Positions 7,895 to 17,240 of a stretch of DNA of 64,000 nucleotides are shown here, in pieces. The translations under genes and the position numbers were made by a program. The notes below the pieces were generated by a model. The model did not search any database, had not been told where the DNA came from, and was given only the letters and a program-made list of their open reading frames with translations. Numbering within the stretch: position 1 is the stretch's first letter; each line of letters starts with the position of its first letter. Source of the DNA: Spirochaeta thermophila DSM 6578 (GTDB lineage: Bacteria; Spirochaetota; Spirochaetia; Winmispirales; Winmispiraceae); the NCBI RefSeq assembly GCF_000184345.1, contig NC_017583.1, forward strand, positions 682,001 to 746,000. Direction: 5' to 3'.

Positions 7895-8724
7895 GGCGGC
7901 CTCTTCGAGGAGAGCTCCTTGAGGAGGTAGTGGATCCCCGAATCCACGGTACCCTTGGGAATGCCCAGGACCTCGGCGATATCGCTGTGACGCGGCTTGA
8001 GGGGGATACCGTTACGCCTCCTCTCGAGCCGGGCGAGCTGGCGTCGCCTCCTCTCCAGGCCTTTCCTGAACGCATCCCGATCGCATCCTTCCCCCTCCCG
8101 GGAGAGTCTGTCCTCGAGGAGGCGTATCTCCATGCGGAGTTCGTTGATCTTCCGGGAGAGACGAAGATACCTCGCCTTCCTCTCTGTGACCCTCTCCTGG
8201 AGCATGAGGAAACAGCCCGCGAGTCTTTCCTCCTCCATGCCCAGGGCAGCGGCCAGAGGCCTTTCCCATCGGGGAGGCAGGGATGGGAGTTCCCTCAGGA
8301 GGAGGCAGAGGAATCTCCGTTTCCGATGAGGGGCCGAGCCCCTTATCCACTCGACGATCTCTTCCATCACTGCATCGGCTTCCCCTTCCTCGAGTTTTAT
8401 GGAGGGATCGAAGAGGAGCACCGCCTCCTCGTGCTCCCTCCGGACGAGGGATCGCTCCAGGAAGGCCCGTTCCCGCTGTACCCTCTTGAACGTACGGTAC
8501 TGCCACCTCATGGAGGAACGCAGGTAGTGGAGGAAGGGAACGCCGGTATAGACGAACCTGCGGGCGAGTGCCTTGAGACGTGGGTAGAAGAACAGGAGGA
8601 AGTCGGAGCGTTCCTCCTCCCGTGAGGGGTAGGTGTACACGAACCATGAGAGATGGTGGAAGAGCGCCTCGAAGGGCACCCCGCCACGTTGGTACGCGAG
8701 CACGAGAGCGGTGAGGTGATCCAT
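7804..8724 (-). CDS. sigma-70-like protein with C-terminal helix-turn-helix, function unknown
   Basis: A 306-residue basic protein that I cannot assign to a named family. The last third contains HSDIAEVLGIPKGTVDSGIHY, which reads as a sigma region-4-like helix-turn-helix, and the N-terminal third has an aromatic helical segment (LRSSMRWQYRTFKR) like region 2 of an ECF-type sigma factor. Between them is a long Arg/Glu/Leu-rich stretch (about residues 180-245) that may form a coiled coil. ATG at 8724 is chosen because AAAGGGGG lies seven bases upstream; an upstream in-frame ATG at 8769 would read through the hairpin at 8738-8758. The end overlaps sufU by 91 bases in antisense. It lies 90 bases downstream of nrnA on the same strand. 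Confidence 0.65.
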   Translation of the reverse strand: MDHLTALVLAYQRGGVPFEALFHHLSWFVYTYPSREEERSDFLLFFYPRLKALARRFVYTGVPFLHYLRSSMRWQYRTFKRVQRERAFLERSLVRREHEEAVLLFDPSIKLEEGEADAVMEEIVEWIRGSAPHRKRRFLCLLLRELPSLPPRWERPLAAALGMEEERLAGCFLMLQERVTERKARYLRLSRKINELRMEIRLLEDRLSREGEGCDRDAFRKGLERRRRQLARLERRRNGIPLKPRHSDIAEVLGIPKGTVDSGIHYLLKELSSKRPPQREGISLRSFEISSRRACQGSVAHLTLTG

Positions 8725-8737
8725 CCGTACCCCCTTT

Positions 8738-8758
8738 CGAGAGACCGTGTGTCTCTCG
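8738..8758 (-). promoter_or_regulatory. inverted repeat in the leader of the sigma-like gene
   Basis: CGAGAGAC (8738-8745) and GTCTCTCG (8751-8758) are exact complements around a 5-base loop. On the minus strand the hairpin ends just before the AAAGGGGG ribosome site, so it could be an operator or a translational control element. Confidence 0.5.
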
Positions 8759-8814
8759 TGGGGAAGCAAATGGCATGCCAGGATGGGAGTGGGTATTTCG
8801 AGAAAACTTTACAT

Positions 8815-9786
8815 CTATTTACAAAATTGAAGAAACCGCTCGATGATGAGCGCCTTCGCTTCGGAGAGCGGTAAATCCGTTTCAAACCCCGCGGCGTGCA
8901 CGTGTCCTCCCCCTCCGAACTCCCGCGCGAGCGCCCCTACATCGAGGAAAACCTTCGATCGGAGACTCACTTTGCACCTGCCGTTCGGTTCCTCTCGGAG
9001 GGCGGCGAGGGCCTCGCACCCCTCTATGTCGAGGACGAGGTGGTAGAGAAGATCCGACTCCCGATGCTCGTCGGAGAACCGTTCCCTGTCGGCCCTGGTC
9101 TCGCAGAGGATCACGAACTTCCCGTCGCAGAGGGGCTCCATCCGTTCCAGCATCATCCCTATCCACCGCCGCGAGAGGAAGCTCTGGCCTCCGTTGATCG
9201 CGAGGGAGAGTGTGCGTGGGCTTATCCCGGCATCCACCAGGCGGGATGCGGCCCTGAAGGCCTCACCGGATCCTTGCTCGAGGAATCTGAAGAACCCCGT
9301 GTCGGTGGCGAGTCCGTAGAAGAGATAGAAGGCTTCCTCCTGGGAGATGTGCCCCGCCATCGCCTCTATGAGGAGTTGGACGAGGAACGTGGTGGAGGGA
9401 GCCGAGGGTTCCACCCACCGCAGGTCGCCAAAGGGGGTTCCGGCGCTGTGATGATCGATCACCAGCGTGGGGTGTCTGGATATGAGATCCCGGAAGGGGC
9501 CCGTACGTTCTGGGCTCGAGGTGTCCACCACCACGATCCCCACCTTCTCGAGAAAGGACAGCTCTTCTTCGTCGAATCGTGTCTTGAAGAAGGGGGCGAA
9601 CTGTCGCACCTCGGCTGAGGTGAAGGGGCCTGGCGAAAGGGGGAGGGGTTTCTTCCCCACCCTCCCGAGGAAGAGGGAGAGGGCCATCTGAGAGCCCACA
9701 CAATCGCCGTCAGGATCCTTGTGACCTATGACGAGGATGTGGTATCGTTTCTGTATCCAGTCTATCACGTCTTGGGGTACCTGCAT
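8815..9786 (-). CDS. nrnA: DHH/DHHA1 phosphoesterase, NrnA-type nanoRNase/pAp phosphatase
   Basis: A 323-residue cytoplasmic metal-dependent phosphoesterase. Motifs in order: GHKDPDGDCVGS near residue 21 (motif I), VVVDTSS (motif II), the name-giving VIDHHSAG near residue 111 (motif III), GLATDTGFFRF (motif IV), and the DHHA1 domain ending in FGGGGHVHAAGFE. Length and spacing match NrnA, which degrades short RNA (2-5 nt) and dephosphorylates pAp. A RecJ exonuclease is less likely because that family is longer. The start ATG 9786 has AAGGAG three bases ahead. It appears to have its own promoter at 9804-9832 behind a terminator of the preceding gene. Confidence 0.88.
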   Translation of the reverse strand: MQVPQDVIDWIQKRYHILVIGHKDPDGDCVGSQMALSLFLGRVGKKPLPLSPGPFTSAEVRQFAPFFKTRFDEEELSFLEKVGIVVVDTSSPERTGPFRDLISRHPTLVIDHHSAGTPFGDLRWVEPSAPSTTFLVQLLIEAMAGHISQEEAFYLFYGLATDTGFFRFLEQGSGEAFRAASRLVDAGISPRTLSLAINGGQSFLSRRWIGMMLERMEPLCDGKFVILCETRADRERFSDEHRESDLLYHLVLDIEGCEALAALREEPNGRCKVSLRSKVFLDVGALAREFGGGGHVHAAGFETDLPLSEAKALIIERFLQFCK

Positions 9787-9803
9787 GGTCTCCTTCCGGC
9801 CCC

Positions 9804-9832
9804 ATCATACACGGGTTTTCATAAAATGAGAA
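9804..9832 (-). promoter_or_regulatory. candidate nrnA promoter
   Basis: On the minus strand TTCTCA (9832-9827) and TATGAT (9809-9804) are 17 bp apart, 18 bp before the start codon. It lies immediately downstream of a terminator-like hairpin, consistent with a new transcription unit. Confidence 0.5.
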
Positions 9833-9851
9833 CAGCCGGGATGGTCCCGGC
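9822..9851 (-). terminator. terminator after the small exported protein gene
   Basis: On the minus strand GCCGGGA / TCCCGGC (9851-9845 and 9841-9835) form a 7-bp GC stem with a 3-base loop, followed by a T-rich tail ending in TTTT near 9822. Confidence 0.6.
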
Positions 9852-9941
9852 GCTTTACGAGATGTCCGCTCGTAATGAGAGATTCCTCATCCCCTCTCCG
9901 GAGAACGAAAGGGGGACTCGAGGATGGGCCGTGTTCCTGGT

Positions 9942-10340
9942 TCAGAACTCCATCTGGAGGGTATCGACCTCGAAGAGGGCCGAAACATCCTCGGTTCGGG
10001 GCAGGATCCCCCAGCCGGGGTGATCGGGTTTTTCGGGAACGTAGAGGATCACCTTGAAGAACTCGCCCTTCTTCCAGTAGATGCTCATGTACGGAAAGGC
10101 GGGATCGTTCCCCGGGACGATGACGGCCTTTTTCTCGGCGACCCAGGAGAGGGGGATGTAGACTTCACCGATATCGAGGTTGCTCTTCACGTAGAGCACC
10201 TTGTACCCTTTTTCGTGGGCATACACCTTGGTCACGTACACCGTCTTCACGTAGAGGTCCGAGGGCAGCACTTCGGCGAGGAGAAGATGTCCTGCAACCA
10301 GGAACAGCAGGAATCCTGCAACATGACGCATGGTCTTCAT
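9942..10340 (-). CDS. small exported protein of unknown function
   Basis: A 132-residue protein with an N-terminal signal peptide: KTMRH, then a hydrophobic stretch (VAGFLLFLVAGHLLL) and a likely cleavage near AEVLP. There is no lipobox cysteine. The mature part of about 110 residues is rich in aromatic and beta-branched residues, suggesting a small beta-sandwich in the periplasm; I do not recognise the family. ATG 10340 is supported by AAGGAGG eight bases upstream and a near-consensus promoter at 10386-10413. It is transcribed alone and ends before a hairpin terminator at 9835-9851. Confidence 0.75.
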   Translation of the reverse strand: MKTMRHVAGFLLFLVAGHLLLAEVLPSDLYVKTVYVTKVYAHEKGYKVLYVKSNLDIGEVYIPLSWVAEKKAVIVPGNDPAFPYMSIYWKKGEFFKVILYVPEKPDHPGWGILPRTEDVSALFEVDTLQMEF

Positions 10341-10385
10341 ATCCGGAGCCTCCTTGAGGAATGGTAAGGACTTCCTCCTCTTATG

Positions 10386-10413
10386 ATTATAAGAGATACC
10401 ATCCGATAATCAA
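10386..10413 (-). promoter_or_regulatory. promoter of the small exported protein gene
   Basis: On the minus strand TTGATT (10413-10408) and a perfect TATAAT (10391-10386) are 16 bp apart; the start codon is 45 bases downstream. Confidence 0.65.
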
Positions 10414-10469
10414 GCGGAATTCGAAAAAAGGGGGCGATTCCGGGCTGGAATACCATGGCCGTGTCGATC

Positions 10470-10475
10470 TATAGT
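10470..10475 (+). promoter_or_regulatory. candidate -10 box for the SDR gene
   Basis: TATAGT lies 31 bp before the SDR start codon. Only a weak -35 match (TGGAAT, 10446-10451) is present 18 bp upstream. Confidence 0.35.
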
Positions 10476-10506
10476 CTTGAGAAGACCATCGGCAGAGGAG
10501 GGAGAG

Positions 10507-11196
10507 ATGCAGATCCTTGTCACCGGCGCACGGAGAGGCCTGGGGCGGGCCCTCGTGGAGACGTTCCTTGCACGGGGACATAGCGTGCATGCCTTGGGGA
10601 GGAGTCTCTCGAAGGAACTGGAAGCGCTCGTCGAGGCCCATCCCGATCGATGCTTCTTCTATGCGGTCGACGTCACCGAGGAGTCGCAGCTCGAGACGGT
10701 CCGTCGGGAGGTCGGAGAACGCGTGGATGCGATCGACATCCTGGTGAACAATGCGGGTGTCCACCTCGAGCAGGACAGGCCCGACCTCCCCCTGGTGGAT
10801 TTTTCCGTGTATCTTCCCACGTTCCTGACCAACAGCGTGGCTCCTCTCATGGTGATCCGCGCGTTCCTCGATCTCATACTCAGGAGCCCCAGGAAGTGGA
10901 TCGCCAACATCTCCTCGGAGGCGGGCTCCATAGGGAATTGCTGGAGGGAGAGCGAGTATTCTTACTGCATGTCGAAGGCCGCCCTCAACATGGCCACCCG
11001 GATCCTCCAGAACCGCCTCGGCAAGGAGGGGGCGGTGGTCCGCTCGATCCACCCAGGCTGGTTCAGTTCCGACATGGGGGGCGATGCCGCTCCCATCACC
11101 CCAGACCAGGCGGCGGCGAAGGTGGCGGATGTCATCCTCACCCTCCCCGAACATCCCCTCTACGTGGACCTCGAGGGCAAGGAGCTTCCCTGGTGA
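10507..11196 (+). CDS. short-chain dehydrogenase/reductase
   Basis: Classical-type SDR of 229 residues with an N-terminal Rossmann fold. It has the nucleotide-binding turn TGARRGLGRA at residues 6-15, the VNNAG motif near residue 80, the catalytic Ser in NISSEAG, and the catalytic YCMSK (Y-x-x-x-K) followed by AALNM. The post-catalytic HPGWFSSDMGG segment resembles the C-factor/csgA-like SDR subfamily. The arginines in the glycine turn suggest NADP preference, but this is inference. Start ATG 10507 has GAGGAGGGAGAG directly upstream. It is monocistronic, convergent with lon, with the stop codons adjacent and no clear terminator between. Substrate cannot be told from the sequence. Confidence 0.88.
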   Translation: MQILVTGARRGLGRALVETFLARGHSVHALGRSLSKELEALVEAHPDRCFFYAVDVTEESQLETVRREVGERVDAIDILVNNAGVHLEQDRPDLPLVDFSVYLPTFLTNSVAPLMVIRAFLDLILRSPRKWIANISSEAGSIGNCWRESEYSYCMSKAALNMATRILQNRLGKEGAVVRSIHPGWFSSDMGGDAAPITPDQAAAKVADVILTLPEHPLYVDLEGKELPW

Positions 11197-13578
11197 TCAG
11201 GTCCTGAGTGTGAACTGTGCCTCGGGGAAGAGTATGGCGAGGGCCTCTGCGAGGGATTCCACGAAGACGAACGAGAGCTTTTGACGAACCTTCCGGGGAA
11301 CGTCGGCGAGGTCTTTCTCGTTCTCCTTCGGGAGGAGCACCGAGGGGATATCGTGTCTGTGGGCGGCGAGGACCTTTTCCTTGATCCCTCCCACCGGGAG
11401 TATCCGGCCGGTGAGGGTGATCTCACCGGTGATGGCTACATCGTGGCGAGGGGGAATCCCTGTGAGCACCGAGAGCATGGCGGCCGTGAGGGTGATGCCG
11501 GCCGAGGGACCGTCCTTTGGGATTGCCCCTTCGGGGACGTGTATGTGTATGTCCCGGCGGGAGAAGACCTCGTCGTTGAGATTGAAGCTTCTCGCGTGGG
11601 CTTTGAGGAACGAGAGACCGGCGAAGGCGCTCTCCTTCATCACATCACCCAGGCTCCCGGTGAGGATGAGATCCCCCCTTCCCTCGAAGGAGACCGCTTC
11701 CACGGGCAGGAGCCTCCCCCCGAGTTCGGTCCAAGCAAGGCCGTAGGCGAGTCCTACTCGAGGCTCGAGCGGCCTGGTGTTCCGGGGAATCCGGGGCGGG
11801 CCCAGGTAGCGTTCCACGGCCTTCGCCGTGATCACCTTGGAGAAGGGGCGCCCCTCCTTCTCCGGGTGCACCTTCTTCTCCACCACTTCGGTGGCGATCT
11901 TCCGCATGATCCTCCCGATCGTTCGGTCGAGTTCCCTCACTCCCGACTCGAGCGTGTAGTGGTGGATCACATGGTATACGGCCTCCCTCCTGAAGGTGAT
12001 CGCGGCCCAATCGAGGCCGTTCTCCTTCTGCTGCCGGGGGATGAGATGGTTCACGGCTATATGGAACTTCTCCACGTCCGAATAGCCCGAGACCTCTATG
12101 ATCTCCATCCTGTCCCTGAGGGGGTAGGGTATGGTGTGGAGCGAATTGGCCGTGGTGACGAACATCACGTGGGAGAGGTCGTAGGGGACTTCGAGGTAGT
12201 GATCCACGAATGCGTGGTTTTGTTCGGGGTCGAGCACCTCGAGCAGGGCTGAGGCCGGATCCCCTCGAAAGTCGCTGCTCATCTTGTCGATCTCGTCGAG
12301 GAGGAAGACCGGGTTGATGGAACCGGCCTTCTTCATGGTCTGGATGATCTTGCCAGGGAGGGCTGCCACGTAGGTCTTCCTGTGGCCCCGTATCTCCGCC
12401 TCGTCGCGGACTCCGCCCAAGGACATACGGACGAAGTTCCGTCCCAGGGCCCTTGCGAGCGATCTGCCGAGCGAGGTCTTGCCGGTTCCCGGAGGTCCCA
12501 CGAAACAAAGGATGGGGCCCCGCCCCTCCTCGGAGAGCTGTCTCACCGCGATGAACTCGAGGATCCTCTCCTTGACCTTCACGAGGTCGTAGTGATCCTC
12601 GTCCAGGATCTCCTGGGCCCTCCGTATGTCCTTGCTGTCCGTGGTGCGTTCGGTCCAGGGAATGTCCACTATCCACTCGAGGTAGGTCCGCAGCACGCCG
12701 GCCTCTGGTGAGAGCGGTTGGAGCTTCTTGAGGCGGTCGAGCTCGCGTTCTGCCTTTGTCCGTACCTCATCCGGGAGGACTTTCGCCTTGAGGCGTTCCT
12801 CCAGGTCTTTGAGTCCTGAAGGGTCGTCCACGTCCTTGCCGAGCTGCCGCTGTATCTCCTTGAGTTGTTCCTGGAGTACGTATTCCTTCTGACTCTGCTC
12901 CATCCGCCGCTTCACCCTGGCGGTGATCTCCTGTCTGAGGGAGAGCACCTCCTGTTCTGCCTTGAGTTCCTCGCCGAGCCGGGAGAGGTACTCCCTGGGA
13001 TTCTCGAGGGCGAGGAGTGCGGCCTTGGTCGCGGTAGGAAGCGGAAGGTGGTGGAGTATCGAGGAAAAGAGGACGAGGGGAGAGTCGGTCTGCTCGACGG
13101 TCTCCTTCACCTTGGGGGGGACGCCCCCTGCGCTCCGGGCGTATTCGAGGAACTCCTCCCTCAGGAGGCGCATGAGAGCCGCCACCTCATCGGTGATCTC
13201 GAGGTTCTCTTCGAGAGGTTTGATCTGGGCCCTGAGGGGGATGGTGAGGCTGGTGAATTGCTGGATACGGGCGCGCTCCAACCCCTGGACGAGGATACGG
13301 ACGTGCCCTTCCCTGTTCTGCTGGAGGTGGATGATCTGTCCGATGGTTCCCACCTCGTATACCGCCTCGGGCTTGAAGTCCGGGGGGGCCTCCGGTTTCG
13401 CATGACAGAAGAAGAGTCGGTTCTGGGCGTGGTCGCGGGCCTCCAGCACGGCCTGAATCCCGATTGGTTTCTCGCTCGCCATCTGGATGCCCATCCCCGG
13501 GAGCAGTACCGTATCCCTCACCGGGATCACCGGGAGGATGAGCGATCCGCGGGTGCGGTTCCTCTCGAACAACTTCAT
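11197..13578 (-). CDS. lon: ATP-dependent protease Lon
   Basis: Lon protease, 793 residues, the usual size for the bacterial LonA type. The N-terminal substrate-binding domain covers about residues 10-200 ([15 protein letters not shown] at the start), a coiled region follows, then the AAA+ domain with Walker A GPPGTGKT at residues 361-368 and Walker [11 protein letters not shown]. The C-terminal protease domain has the catalytic Ser near 692 in PKDGPSAG and the catalytic Lys in GGIKEK about 41 residues later. It degrades misfolded and regulatory proteins in the cytosol. It overlaps clpX by four bases and is the last gene of a tig-clpP-clpX-lon operon. Confidence 0.97.
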   Translation of the reverse strand: MKLFERNRTRGSLILPVIPVRDTVLLPGMGIQMASEKPIGIQAVLEARDHAQNRLFFCHAKPEAPPDFKPEAVYEVGTIGQIIHLQQNREGHVRILVQGLERARIQQFTSLTIPLRAQIKPLEENLEITDEVAALMRLLREEFLEYARSAGGVPPKVKETVEQTDSPLVLFSSILHHLPLPTATKAALLALENPREYLSRLGEELKAEQEVLSLRQEITARVKRRMEQSQKEYVLQEQLKEIQRQLGKDVDDPSGLKDLEERLKAKVLPDEVRTKAERELDRLKKLQPLSPEAGVLRTYLEWIVDIPWTERTTDSKDIRRAQEILDEDHYDLVKVKERILEFIAVRQLSEEGRGPILCFVGPPGTGKTSLGRSLARALGRNFVRMSLGGVRDEAEIRGHRKTYVAALPGKIIQTMKKAGSINPVFLLDEIDKMSSDFRGDPASALLEVLDPEQNHAFVDHYLEVPYDLSHVMFVTTANSLHTIPYPLRDRMEIIEVSGYSDVEKFHIAVNHLIPRQQKENGLDWAAITFRREAVYHVIHHYTLESGVRELDRTIGRIMRKIATEVVEKKVHPEKEGRPFSKVITAKAVERYLGPPRIPRNTRPLEPRVGLAYGLAWTELGGRLLPVEAVSFEGRGDLILTGSLGDVMKESAFAGLSFLKAHARSFNLNDEVFSRRDIHIHVPEGAIPKDGPSAGITLTAAMLSVLTGIPPRHDVAITGEITLTGRILPVGGIKEKVLAAHRHDIPSVLLPKENEKDLADVPRKVRQKLSFVFVESLAEALAILFPEAQFTLRT

Positions 13579-14813
13579 GCGCTCTTCTTGAGAAGCTGGA
13601 TTTCCGGCTTCTGTTCTCCCTGAACCACGTCTCTGGTGATGACCACCCGTTTGGGACCGGGGATCGAGGGGATCTCGTACATCACGTCCATCATGATGTG
13701 TTCGAAGATGGCCCTGATGCCGCGCGCCCCCGTCTTCCTGTGTATGGCGAGATCCGCGATGGCCTCGACTGCCTCATCCTCCACCACCAGATCCACGTCG
13801 TCGAGTTTGAGCGTGGCTTTGTACTGCTTGAGCACCGAGTTGCGGGGTTCCTTGATGATCCTCACCAGGTCCTCTTTCTTGAGCTCCCTGAGGCCCACGT
13901 GGATGGGGAAGCGTCCCACGAACTCCGGAATCATGCCGAACTTGATGAGGTCGTCGGGGTGCATCTGTGCGTAGAGCTCGGCCAGGTTCTTCTCCCGCCT
14001 GGACTTCACCTCGGCGCCGAAGCCCATGGGGTGTTCGCTCACCCGGCTCTCTATGATCTTGTCGAGCCCCACGAAGGCGCCGCCCGCGATAAAGAGGATG
14101 TTGGTGGTGTCGATGCGGATCATCTCCTGGTTGGGGTGCTTCCTCCCACCCTGAGGGGGAACGGAGGCCACGGTACCTTCCACGATCTTGAGGAGGGCCT
14201 GCTGCACCCCCTCTCCCGAGACGTCGCGGGTGATGGAGATGTTCTCGCCCTTCTTGGCGATCTTGTCGATCTCGTCGATGTAGACGATACCCCGCTCGGC
14301 GGCGGCGATGTTGTTGCCCGCCGCCTGGATGAGCTTGAGGAGGATGTTCTCCACGTCCTCACCCACGTACCCCGCCTCGGTGAGGGTGGTGGCGTCCGCG
14401 ATGGCGAACGGTACCTTGAGCTTCTTCGCGAGGGTCCGGGCGAGGAGGGTCTTTCCGCTCCCCGTAGGACCGAGGAGGAGGATGTTCGACTTTTCGAGTT
14501 CCACGTCTTCGGAGAGTTTGTGGCCGTGGAGGATGCGCTTGTAGTGGTTGTAGACGGCCACCGAGAGGACCTTCTTCGCGTGGTCCTGGCCGATCACGTA
14601 CTGATCGAGGTAGGAGTGTATCTCCTGGGGTGTGGGGAGTTCCTCGGTGAGTTCCCAGGTGAGGTTCTCCTCCTCTTCGTCGATGATGCGCTTGCACACA
14701 TTGACGCACTCGTCGCAGATGTACACACCCGGCCCTGCGATCAGCTTACGGGCGTACTGGACGCTCTTGCCGCAGAACGAGCAGGCTTTGTCATTTTTCA
14801 TGACGCGACTCAT
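13575..14813 (-). CDS. clpX: ClpX unfoldase subunit of ClpXP
   Basis: ClpX, 412 residues. The N-terminal zinc-binding domain has CSFCGK and CDECVNVC (C11, C14, C33, C36). The AAA+ module follows with Walker [14 protein letters not shown], the pore loop GYVGEDVE, Walker [10 protein letters not shown], and sensor motifs toward the TGARG (sensor II) segment. A loop with the ClpP-binding IGF-type motif should lie near MGFGAEVK; here the tripeptide context is [20 protein letters not shown] 14813 has CGGAG six bases upstream and overlaps clpP by 23 bases. ClpX unfolds tagged substrates for the ClpP chamber encoded next to it. Confidence 0.97.
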   Translation of the reverse strand: MSRVMKNDKACSFCGKSVQYARKLIAGPGVYICDECVNVCKRIIDEEEENLTWELTEELPTPQEIHSYLDQYVIGQDHAKKVLSVAVYNHYKRILHGHKLSEDVELEKSNILLLGPTGSGKTLLARTLAKKLKVPFAIADATTLTEAGYVGEDVENILLKLIQAAGNNIAAAERGIVYIDEIDKIAKKGENISITRDVSGEGVQQALLKIVEGTVASVPPQGGRKHPNQEMIRIDTTNILFIAGGAFVGLDKIIESRVSEHPMGFGAEVKSRREKNLAELYAQMHPDDLIKFGMIPEFVGRFPIHVGLRELKKEDLVRIIKEPRNSVLKQYKATLKLDDVDLVVEDEAVEAIADLAIHRKTGARGIRAIFEHIMMDVMYEIPSIPGPKRVVITRDVVQGEQKPEIQLLKKSA

Positions 14814-15411
14814 GTTTACTCCGTATGAGGATGTCGTCGATGAGGCCGTAGGCCTTCGCCTCCTCGGGCGTCATGTAGTAGTCACGCTCGAGGTCTTGTG
14901 CCACTTCCTCTTCGGGACGGCCAGTATGGTGGGCGAAGTAGTGGATGAGGAGCTTTTTGATCCTCACCATCTCCCGCGCCTGTATGGAGATGTCGGTGGC
15001 CTGCCCCTGCACGCCTCCCCATGGCTGGTGGATGAGGATGCGGGATGAGGGGAGGGCGAGACGTTTTCCAGGGGTGCCTGCGGTGAGGAGGAGCGCCCCC
15101 ATGGAGGCCGCCTGACCGAGGCAGATGGTCTGCACGTCGGGTTTCACGTACTGCATGGTATCGTAGATCGCGAGACCCGCGGTGACCGATCCACCAGGGG
15201 TGTTGATGTACACGCTGATGTCCTTCTCCGGATCCTGGGATTCCAGGAACAGGAGCTGGGCCACCACGAGATCCGCGGTCAGGTCGTTGATCTCCCCGTC
15301 GATGAAGACGATACGGTCTTTGAGGAGACGGGAGTAGATGTCGTACGAGCGTTCCCCCATCCCGGTTTGCTCTATGACGATGGGAACCAGATGGCTCATC
15401 CTTTCGTTCAT
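14791..15411 (-). CDS. clpP: ATP-dependent Clp protease proteolytic subunit
   Basis: ClpP serine peptidase, 206 residues. The catalytic Ser is in [11 protein letters not shown], the His in [10 protein letters not shown], and the Asp in LERDYYM; the oxyanion PGGSV segment is present. Proteins of this size assemble as a 14-mer barrel in the cytosol. Start ATG 15411 follows AAGGAAGGAAG; an ATG four codons later is also possible. Located between tig and clpX in the same operon, as in many bacteria. Confidence 0.97.
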   Translation of the reverse strand: MNERMSHLVPIVIEQTGMGERSYDIYSRLLKDRIVFIDGEINDLTADLVVAQLLFLESQDPEKDISVYINTPGGSVTAGLAIYDTMQYVKPDVQTICLGQAASMGALLLTAGTPGKRLALPSSRILIHQPWGGVQGQATDISIQAREMVRIKKLLIHYFAHHTGRPEEEVAQDLERDYYMTPEEAKAYGLIDDILIRSKHESRHEK

Positions 15412-15445
15412 CTTCCTTCCTTAGGTGGTGTATTCTCGTATTAAA

Positions 15446-16798
15446 TTACTCATTTGCCCCTACCAAGTCCACAAACGGGACCTTGGGACCCTTCTTTACC
15501 TTGATCTCTTCCAGGAGCTGGTCGAAGAGCTTTCGCTCCTTGAGGTCGTAGCGGATCTGTTCCAGTTGTCCCATCTGGGCGTAGTAGGCCTTCACCTGGT
15601 CGGCCGACGCCCCCGCGCCCTCGGCTACTTCCTTGAAGAATGTCTCGAGTTCATCATCGGAGACCTCTATCTTCCTTTCCTCGATGAGCCGGGTGATGAT
15701 GAGCCGCTTCTTGAGGGCCTCTGTGGCCGAGGGTTTCCACTCCTCGTAGATCTGTTCCCTGGTCTTCCCATCCTGTTCCAGCACCTTGTCGAGCGCCTCC
15801 ACCGTGGTGCGGTACTGCTGGGCGAGCTGCTGGTAGGATGCGTCCATCTCGGCCTTCAGCATGGAGGCGGGGATGGGTATCTCGGTACGTTTCGCGAGCT
15901 CGGTGAGGAACTGGTCGATCTTCTTCTGTCGGATGACCGCCTTGGCCTGTTCCATGAGCCGTTCCTCGATCGCCTTCTTGAGGTCGTCGAGGGTCTGGTA
16001 GGCCTCGTCTATATCCTGGGCGAACTCGTCGTCGAGATCCGGCAGACGCTGTTCCTTGATGGCCTTGATCTCCACCTGTACGGTGATCGTCTTGCCCCTG
16101 AACTCCTCGAACCGGTAGTCCTCGGGGAACTCCTTGGTGATGGTACGAACCTCCCCTTTCTTCGCACCGATGAGATCGTCGTCGAACTCGTAGAGGTTGT
16201 ACCTGGTCCCCACGGTGAAGACGTAGTCCTCTCTCCGGGACTCTTCCACGGGGTTGCCTTCCCCGTCGAGCTCCCAGTAGTCCACCGTGACGATGTCACC
16301 CTCCTTGACCTCGCCGTCCTGCTTCTCCACCACATAGGAGTTCTGTTTCCTGAGCTTCTCGAGCTCCCGCTCGATGTCCTCTTTCGAGATGGTGACCTTG
16401 GGCTCTTCCACCGTGATGTCGCTGTAGTCGGGGAGGGTGAACTCGGGGTACACGTCGTACTCCACGGTGAAGGTGACGTCCTTGGAGAAGTCGGTGGGGA
16501 AGTCGGTGGTGAGGGAGGGGACGGAATAGGCGAGCGGTTTTTCGTCTATCTGGTCGAAGGCCTCTCTGAGCCCTTCCTGTATGAGGCGTTCGGCGGTTTC
16601 GTAGCGGAGCCCTTCGCCGAACTTCTTCTCCAGGATATACGTAGGCACCTTGCCCTTCCGGAAGCCGGGTATCTGCGCATCCTTCTGGAGCCGGGCGAGC
16701 AGCTCGTCATACATCTTCTGGGCATCGTGCTGATCGATGGTGATGGTGAGGCGTACGGCCGAATTGTCGAGTTTCTGAATCTCCTTGTCCTTGATCAC
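15446..16798 (-). CDS. tig: trigger factor chaperone and prolyl isomerase
   Basis: Trigger factor, 450 residues, ribosome-bound chaperone. The ribosome-binding loop is recognisable in the N-terminal domain as PGFRKGKVP (canonical GFRxGKxP). The FKBP-like domain covers about residues 165-245 (start near VVEKQDGEVKEGDIVTVDY), and the rest is the helical C-terminal chaperone domain. The start is GTG at 16798, with AAAGGA nine bases upstream; a nearby ATG is out of frame. Upstream lies a candidate promoter whose -35 sits in the tRNA terminator. First gene of tig-clpP-clpX-lon. Confidence 0.95.
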   Translation of the reverse strand: MIKDKEIQKLDNSAVRLTITIDQHDAQKMYDELLARLQKDAQIPGFRKGKVPTYILEKKFGEGLRYETAERLIQEGLREAFDQIDEKPLAYSVPSLTTDFPTDFSKDVTFTVEYDVYPEFTLPDYSDITVEEPKVTISKEDIERELEKLRKQNSYVVEKQDGEVKEGDIVTVDYWELDGEGNPVEESRREDYVFTVGTRYNLYEFDDDLIGAKKGEVRTITKEFPEDYRFEEFRGKTITVQVEIKAIKEQRLPDLDDEFAQDIDEAYQTLDDLKKAIEERLMEQAKAVIRQKKIDQFLTELAKRTEIPIPASMLKAEMDASYQQLAQQYRTTVEALDKVLEQDGKTREQIYEEWKPSATEALKKRLIITRLIEERKIEVSDDELETFFKEVAEGAGASADQVKAYYAQMGQLEQIRYDLKERKLFDQLLEEIKVKKGPKVPFVDLVGANE

Positions 16799-16836
16799 AG
16801 TGGTCCATCCTTTCGATACGCTTTGTTATGGAAGGG

Positions 16837-16865
16837 AATATAGCAAAAAAAAGGCGATCTGGAAA
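16837..16865 (-). promoter_or_regulatory. candidate promoter of the tig-clpP-clpX-lon operon
   Basis: On the minus strand TTTCCA (16865-16860) and TATATT (16842-16837) are 17 bp apart. The -35 hexamer lies in the loop region of the tRNA terminator hairpin, so terminator and promoter overlap. Confidence 0.45.
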
Positions 16866-16878
16866 GGACCAGATCGCC
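16845..16878 (-). terminator. terminator of the tRNA-Leu/tRNA-Gly unit
   Basis: On the minus strand GGCGATCTGG and CCAGATCGCC form a perfect 10-bp stem with a 6-base loop, followed by eight T residues (16852-16845). Confidence 0.9.
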
Positions 16879-16879
16879 A

Positions 16880-16951
16880 AGCGGGAGACGGGACTTGAAC
16901 CCGCGACATCCACCTTGGCAAGGTGGAGCTCTACCACTGAGCTACTCCCGC
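16880..16951 (-). tRNA. tRNA-Gly (anticodon GCC)
   Basis: Full cloverleaf: acceptor GCGGGAG/CTCCCGC, anticodon loop TTGCCAA on a CCACC/GGTGG stem, T-arm GGGTTCAAGTCCC and discriminator T. CCA is not encoded. Followed after one base by the terminator hairpin. Confidence 0.97.
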
Positions 16952-16968
16952 ACTTGGAGTGGTGAACC

Positions 16969-17050
16969 TGCGAGAGAAGGGATTCGAACCCTTACACCCG
17001 AAGGCACTAGATCCTAAGTCTAGCGTGTCTACCAGTTCCACCACTCTCGC
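16969..17050 (-). tRNA. tRNA-Leu (anticodon TAG)
   Basis: Type II tRNA with a long variable arm (TGCCTTCGGGT region). Acceptor GCGAGAG/CTCTCGC, anticodon loop CTTAGGA on CTAGA/TCTAG, discriminator A. CCA is not encoded. Confidence 0.97.
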
Positions 17051-17065
17051 ACGTGTGCGAGGAGT

Positions 17066-17094
17066 ATAGTAGCGAAAAGCCCGGTATGTGTCAA
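17066..17094 (-). promoter_or_regulatory. promoter of tRNA-Leu/tRNA-Gly
   Basis: On the minus strand a perfect TTGACA (17094-17089) and TACTAT (17071-17066) are 17 bp apart, 15 bp before the tRNA-Leu 5' end. Confidence 0.7.
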
Positions 17095-17134
17095 GAGCTG
17101 CTGCCGAGAAGATGCGGGCAGGAGACAAAGAACA

Positions 17135-17152
17135 GGCCCCCTTTCGGGGGCC
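17135..17152 (-). terminator. terminator-like hairpin after tRNA-Lys
   Basis: GGCCCCC and GGGGGCC pair around a 4-base TTTC loop; on the minus strand it is followed by the T-rich TGTTCTTTGTC. It separates the His-Arg-Lys unit from the Leu-Gly unit. Confidence 0.65.
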
Positions 17153-17156
17153 CTCG

Positions 17157-17229
17157 TGAGCCGTGAAGGGATCGAACCTTCGACCCGCAGATTAAGAGTC
17201 TGCTGCTCTACCAGCTGAGCTAACGGCCC
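17157..17229 (-). tRNA. tRNA-Lys (anticodon CTT)
   Basis: Acceptor GGGCCGT/ACGGCTC with one G-T pair, anticodon loop CTCTTAA on GCAGA/TCTGC, T-arm GGTTCGATCC, discriminator A. CCA is not encoded. Confidence 0.96.
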
Positions 17230-17240
17230 ACAGTACTTCA

